DNA from: Kiritimatiellia bacterium
GTDB lineage: Bacteria; Verrucomicrobiota; Kiritimatiellia; RFP12; UBA1067
DNA length: 8,397 bases
Direction of reading: 5' to 3'
Assembly: GCA_017629455.1 (NCBI GenBank)
Contig: JAGBXE010000066.1
Coordinates: 1-8,397, forward strand
In this document: piece after piece, positions 6,532 through 8,397 of the stretch
Layout: each line of letters starts with the position of its first letter
How positions within the stretch are numbered: the first letter of the stretch is position 1
Translations under genes and position numbers: made by a program
Notes under the pieces: generated by a model
Told to the model about the DNA's origin: nothing
The model's database searches: none
The model's input: only the letters and a program-made list of their open reading frames with translations

Positions 6532-8397
6532 TTACTTAAACTTGAGGTTCACAAAATTGCCTGGTCCGTAAAACACTCCATTGCAGACAGAAGATGTTTG
6601 GCGCATGCCTTCCTTTACTCCGCGCTGGCGGCAGACATTAGCCTTCCACGTCTGGCCCTGCAGACACTTTGAGCCGATTTCGTCAGTGGGGATTGCCACC
6701 TCCACCGTCCACCTATCGGCATAACGCTTTACTGCAACCTCTGCTACGCTTTGATATGTTTTATCGACGCCAGTTGCCGATTTGCGATACCATGTCATAT
6801 GTTTACCGTCAAAGAAGACGATAAGCTGATAGCACTTCTCAGCCATATCTGGATAGCTGTAGAATATTTCGATATGATTACGCCCTTCGACGAGATTATC
6901 AAATTTATCCTCCATAGCCTCTACTGCAAAATAGAGCGCCTCAGGATCACGCACAACACGCACCTTTGTTTGGTAAAGATCCTTGGCATCCACCTTGCAC
7001 CAATCGGGCGCGGCAAAACCTGAAAGCTCTGTAGCTTCTTGCCAATCGACTTCATTAAGCTCGCCGTCAATCTTTATTGGCGCGCTTTTTGCCTTAACAT
7101 CAAGAACCTTGTAGTTTTTCTCGTAAAGATCTCTAAAGTAAAGCCACGATTTAGTGAATATCTCGCGATCACGGGCAACGTGGTTTATAACACGCTTATC
7201 GCCCGAGGCCTTAGCACTAGCCTCGGCTTTTGCAAGCAGCGCAAGTAGCCGCTCCTTTGAACCTGGGCGATCGAGCACGGGCCCGAGAGGAGCGCCCTGC
7301 CCCCAGCCCGAGCAGAAATCGACGCTATAATAGCAATCTGCCAAATATGCGCGAAATTCCTTAAGCCCGCCTTCCCAGGCTTCTCCGTAATAAAGCTTAT
7401 TAGCTTCCTCCAATGTGGCATCAAAGTCAAAATCAAGATTCCACATACATTTTGCGCTCATGTAGCAGCACTGCCACATGGCATACCATCCAAGATTCTT
7501 ACCGTTCCATGGCGGACGATTATCCCACTTGAAGAAATCGGGCTGAGCACCCATCAATACGAAATGCGCACCGCCGCAACCATACTCACGGAACGCTTTG
7601 AAGTTTTCATAAAGCACGTACTCCGCAGGTTGGTAAGTATCTGATACGCACCCAACCCCACCTACAGGCTCGCGATCGACGACAAACGGAAGATTTTTTT
7701 CTTTCCACATTCTATAGATGCGGCGCCATTCTTCGTTAACCTTACACTTAGGGTCTGCAACTGAATGACGCCAGCACATATTATTAAAGCTTACAAACAC
7801 CTTTAACCGCGGGTCAATCTTTGTGCGCACAGGCGGATACCAATAATTTTGATAAGCCCACCCACCCATGCGAGCGTTAGGAATAACCTTCCAGACGCGC
7901 TTTGCTATCCCTCCTACAAGATGCCAGTAACGGTCCGACATCGCCCCGGGAGTATTCGCTCTTTCAGGCGCATCAATAGCGCGGCAATTTTCGCACTCGC
8001 ACCAAATAGTCGTATCATTATTGCCAATCGTCACATAACTCTCGCAACCATGCGGGCCTTTAATGCGCTCACAAAGATTAGATGCTAAATGGTCGAGAAG
8101 AGCAGGATTGGAGACACATGGGTTTGCATCACCCGGGCCTAGGATTTTAATGCGCTTACCCTTTATAAGCGGAAACCATTCTGGATGCTTGGCATAGAGT
8201 TCATCGCGCTTTAATTCTCGCTGCTTGCCAGAATAGTTGCCTATAAGAAGGTCGGACTGAATATGCCCAGATATGCCAACGCCGCGCACACAAAGTTCTT
8301 CAAGCCTATCACATTCAGCAGTCCTGCGGCCATAGCGGACGAAACGACCTGTGCCCAATTCCGAGAGCATATTATTGCGGGCATGCCAGAGAAAGCC
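6532..8397 (-). CDS. DUF4838 family protein with C-terminal CBM9-like domain, 5'-truncated
   Basis: The frame is open through the right window edge. The ATG at 8370 is preceded by nine further sense codons ending in WHARNN, which look like the family's conserved W-x-RN segment, so the true start and any signal peptide lie outside. Residues are numbered from 8370. The main body (about 1-415) matches DUF4838, a domain in carbohydrate-active loci that is thought to be glycosidase-like; it contains the family's CxCxxC motif (C124, C126, C129; IWCECENCR). Residues about 421-612 read as a CBM9-like beta-sandwich: KIDGELNEVDW (433-443), LYFAVEAMED (479-488), HIEIFY (499-504), WTVEVAIP (554-561), WKANVCRQR (575-583). 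Such sandwiches bind sugars and mark extracytoplasmic polysaccharide-acting proteins. The protein is cysteine-rich. It is on the same strand as the genes to its left but has a separate promoter after it, so it is probably a different unit. Substrate unknown. Confidence 0.8.
   Translation of the reverse strand, partial: GFLWHARNNMLSELGTGRFVRYGRRTAECDRLEELCVRGVGISGHIQSDLLIGNYSGKQRELKRDELYAKHPEWFPLIKGKRIKILGPGDANPCVSNPALLDHLASNLCERIKGPHGCESYVTIGNNDTTIWCECENCRAIDAPERANTPGAMSDRYWHLVGGIAKRVWKVIPNARMGGWAYQNYWYPPVRTKIDPRLKVFVSFNNMCWRHSVADPKCKVNEEWRRIYRMWKEKNLPFVVDREPVGGVGCVSDTYQPAEYVLYENFKAFREYGCGGAHFVLMGAQPDFFKWDNRPPWNGKNLGWYAMWQCCYMSAKCMWNLDFDFDATLEEANKLYYGEAWEGGLKEFRAYLADCYYSVDFCSGWGQGAPLGPVLDRPGSKERLLALLAKAEASAKASGDKRVINHVARDREIFTKSWLYFRDLYEKNYKVLDVKAKSAPIKIDGELNEVDWQEATELSGFAAPDWCKVDAKDLYQTKVRVVRDPEALYFAVEAMEDKFDNLVEGRNHIEIFYSYPDMAEKCYQLIVFFDGKHMTWYRKSATGVDKTYQSVAEVAVKRYADRWTVEVAIPTDEIGSKCLQGQTWKANVCRQRGVKEGMRQTSSVCNGVFYGPGNFVNLKFK

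Overview
The window is almost entirely coding and carries six genes. One gene on the + strand enters from the left edge. It converges on a run of five minus-strand genes, the last of which leaves through the right edge. There is no rRNA, tRNA, CRISPR array, insertion sequence or phage gene that I can see. No gene-free stretch exceeds about 60 bases. Base composition looks even throughout, so I see no sign of recent transfer.

The gene content suggests a Gram-negative member of the PVC group, perhaps Lentisphaerae or Kiritimatiellota of gut or sediment type. The clues are a DUF4838/CBM9-like carbohydrate protein, a very large DUF2723-like membrane protein with a TPR tail, and a free-standing GspF-N-like small membrane protein. 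This is inference from family habits, as there is no marker gene in the window.

Layout from left to right: (i) the 3' part of an SGNH/GDSL-type hydrolase with an ABM (antibiotic biosynthesis monooxygenase-like, dimeric alpha/beta barrel) domain fused to its C-terminus, + strand; (ii) a hairpin that can terminate transcription from both sides; (iii) a UbiA-superfamily prenyltransferase of the decaprenyl-phosphate phosphoribosyltransferase (DPPR synthase) type, minus strand, GTG start; (iv) a 1037-residue membrane protein with a GT-C/DUF2723-like N-terminal half and a long TPR half; (v) a PLP-dependent O-acetylhomoserine sulfhydrylase (MetY type); (vi) a 92-residue one-TM protein with a GspF-N-like fold and a TTG start; (vii) a promoter with an extended -10; (viii) a DUF4838 plus CBM9-like protein cut by the right edge.

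The four minus-strand genes between 796 and 6476 have short gaps (about 14, 50 and 37 bases) and probably form one transcription unit from the promoter near 6500. The most suggestive pairing is UbiA/DPPR synthase-like next to the GT-C-like/TPR protein. The first family makes a polyprenyl-phosphate-linked pentose, and GT-C enzymes use polyprenyl-phosphate sugars as donors. Together they could form a pentosyl transfer module acting at the outer face of the inner membrane. The metY and small-protein neighbours do not obviously belong to that pathway and may simply be co-transcribed.
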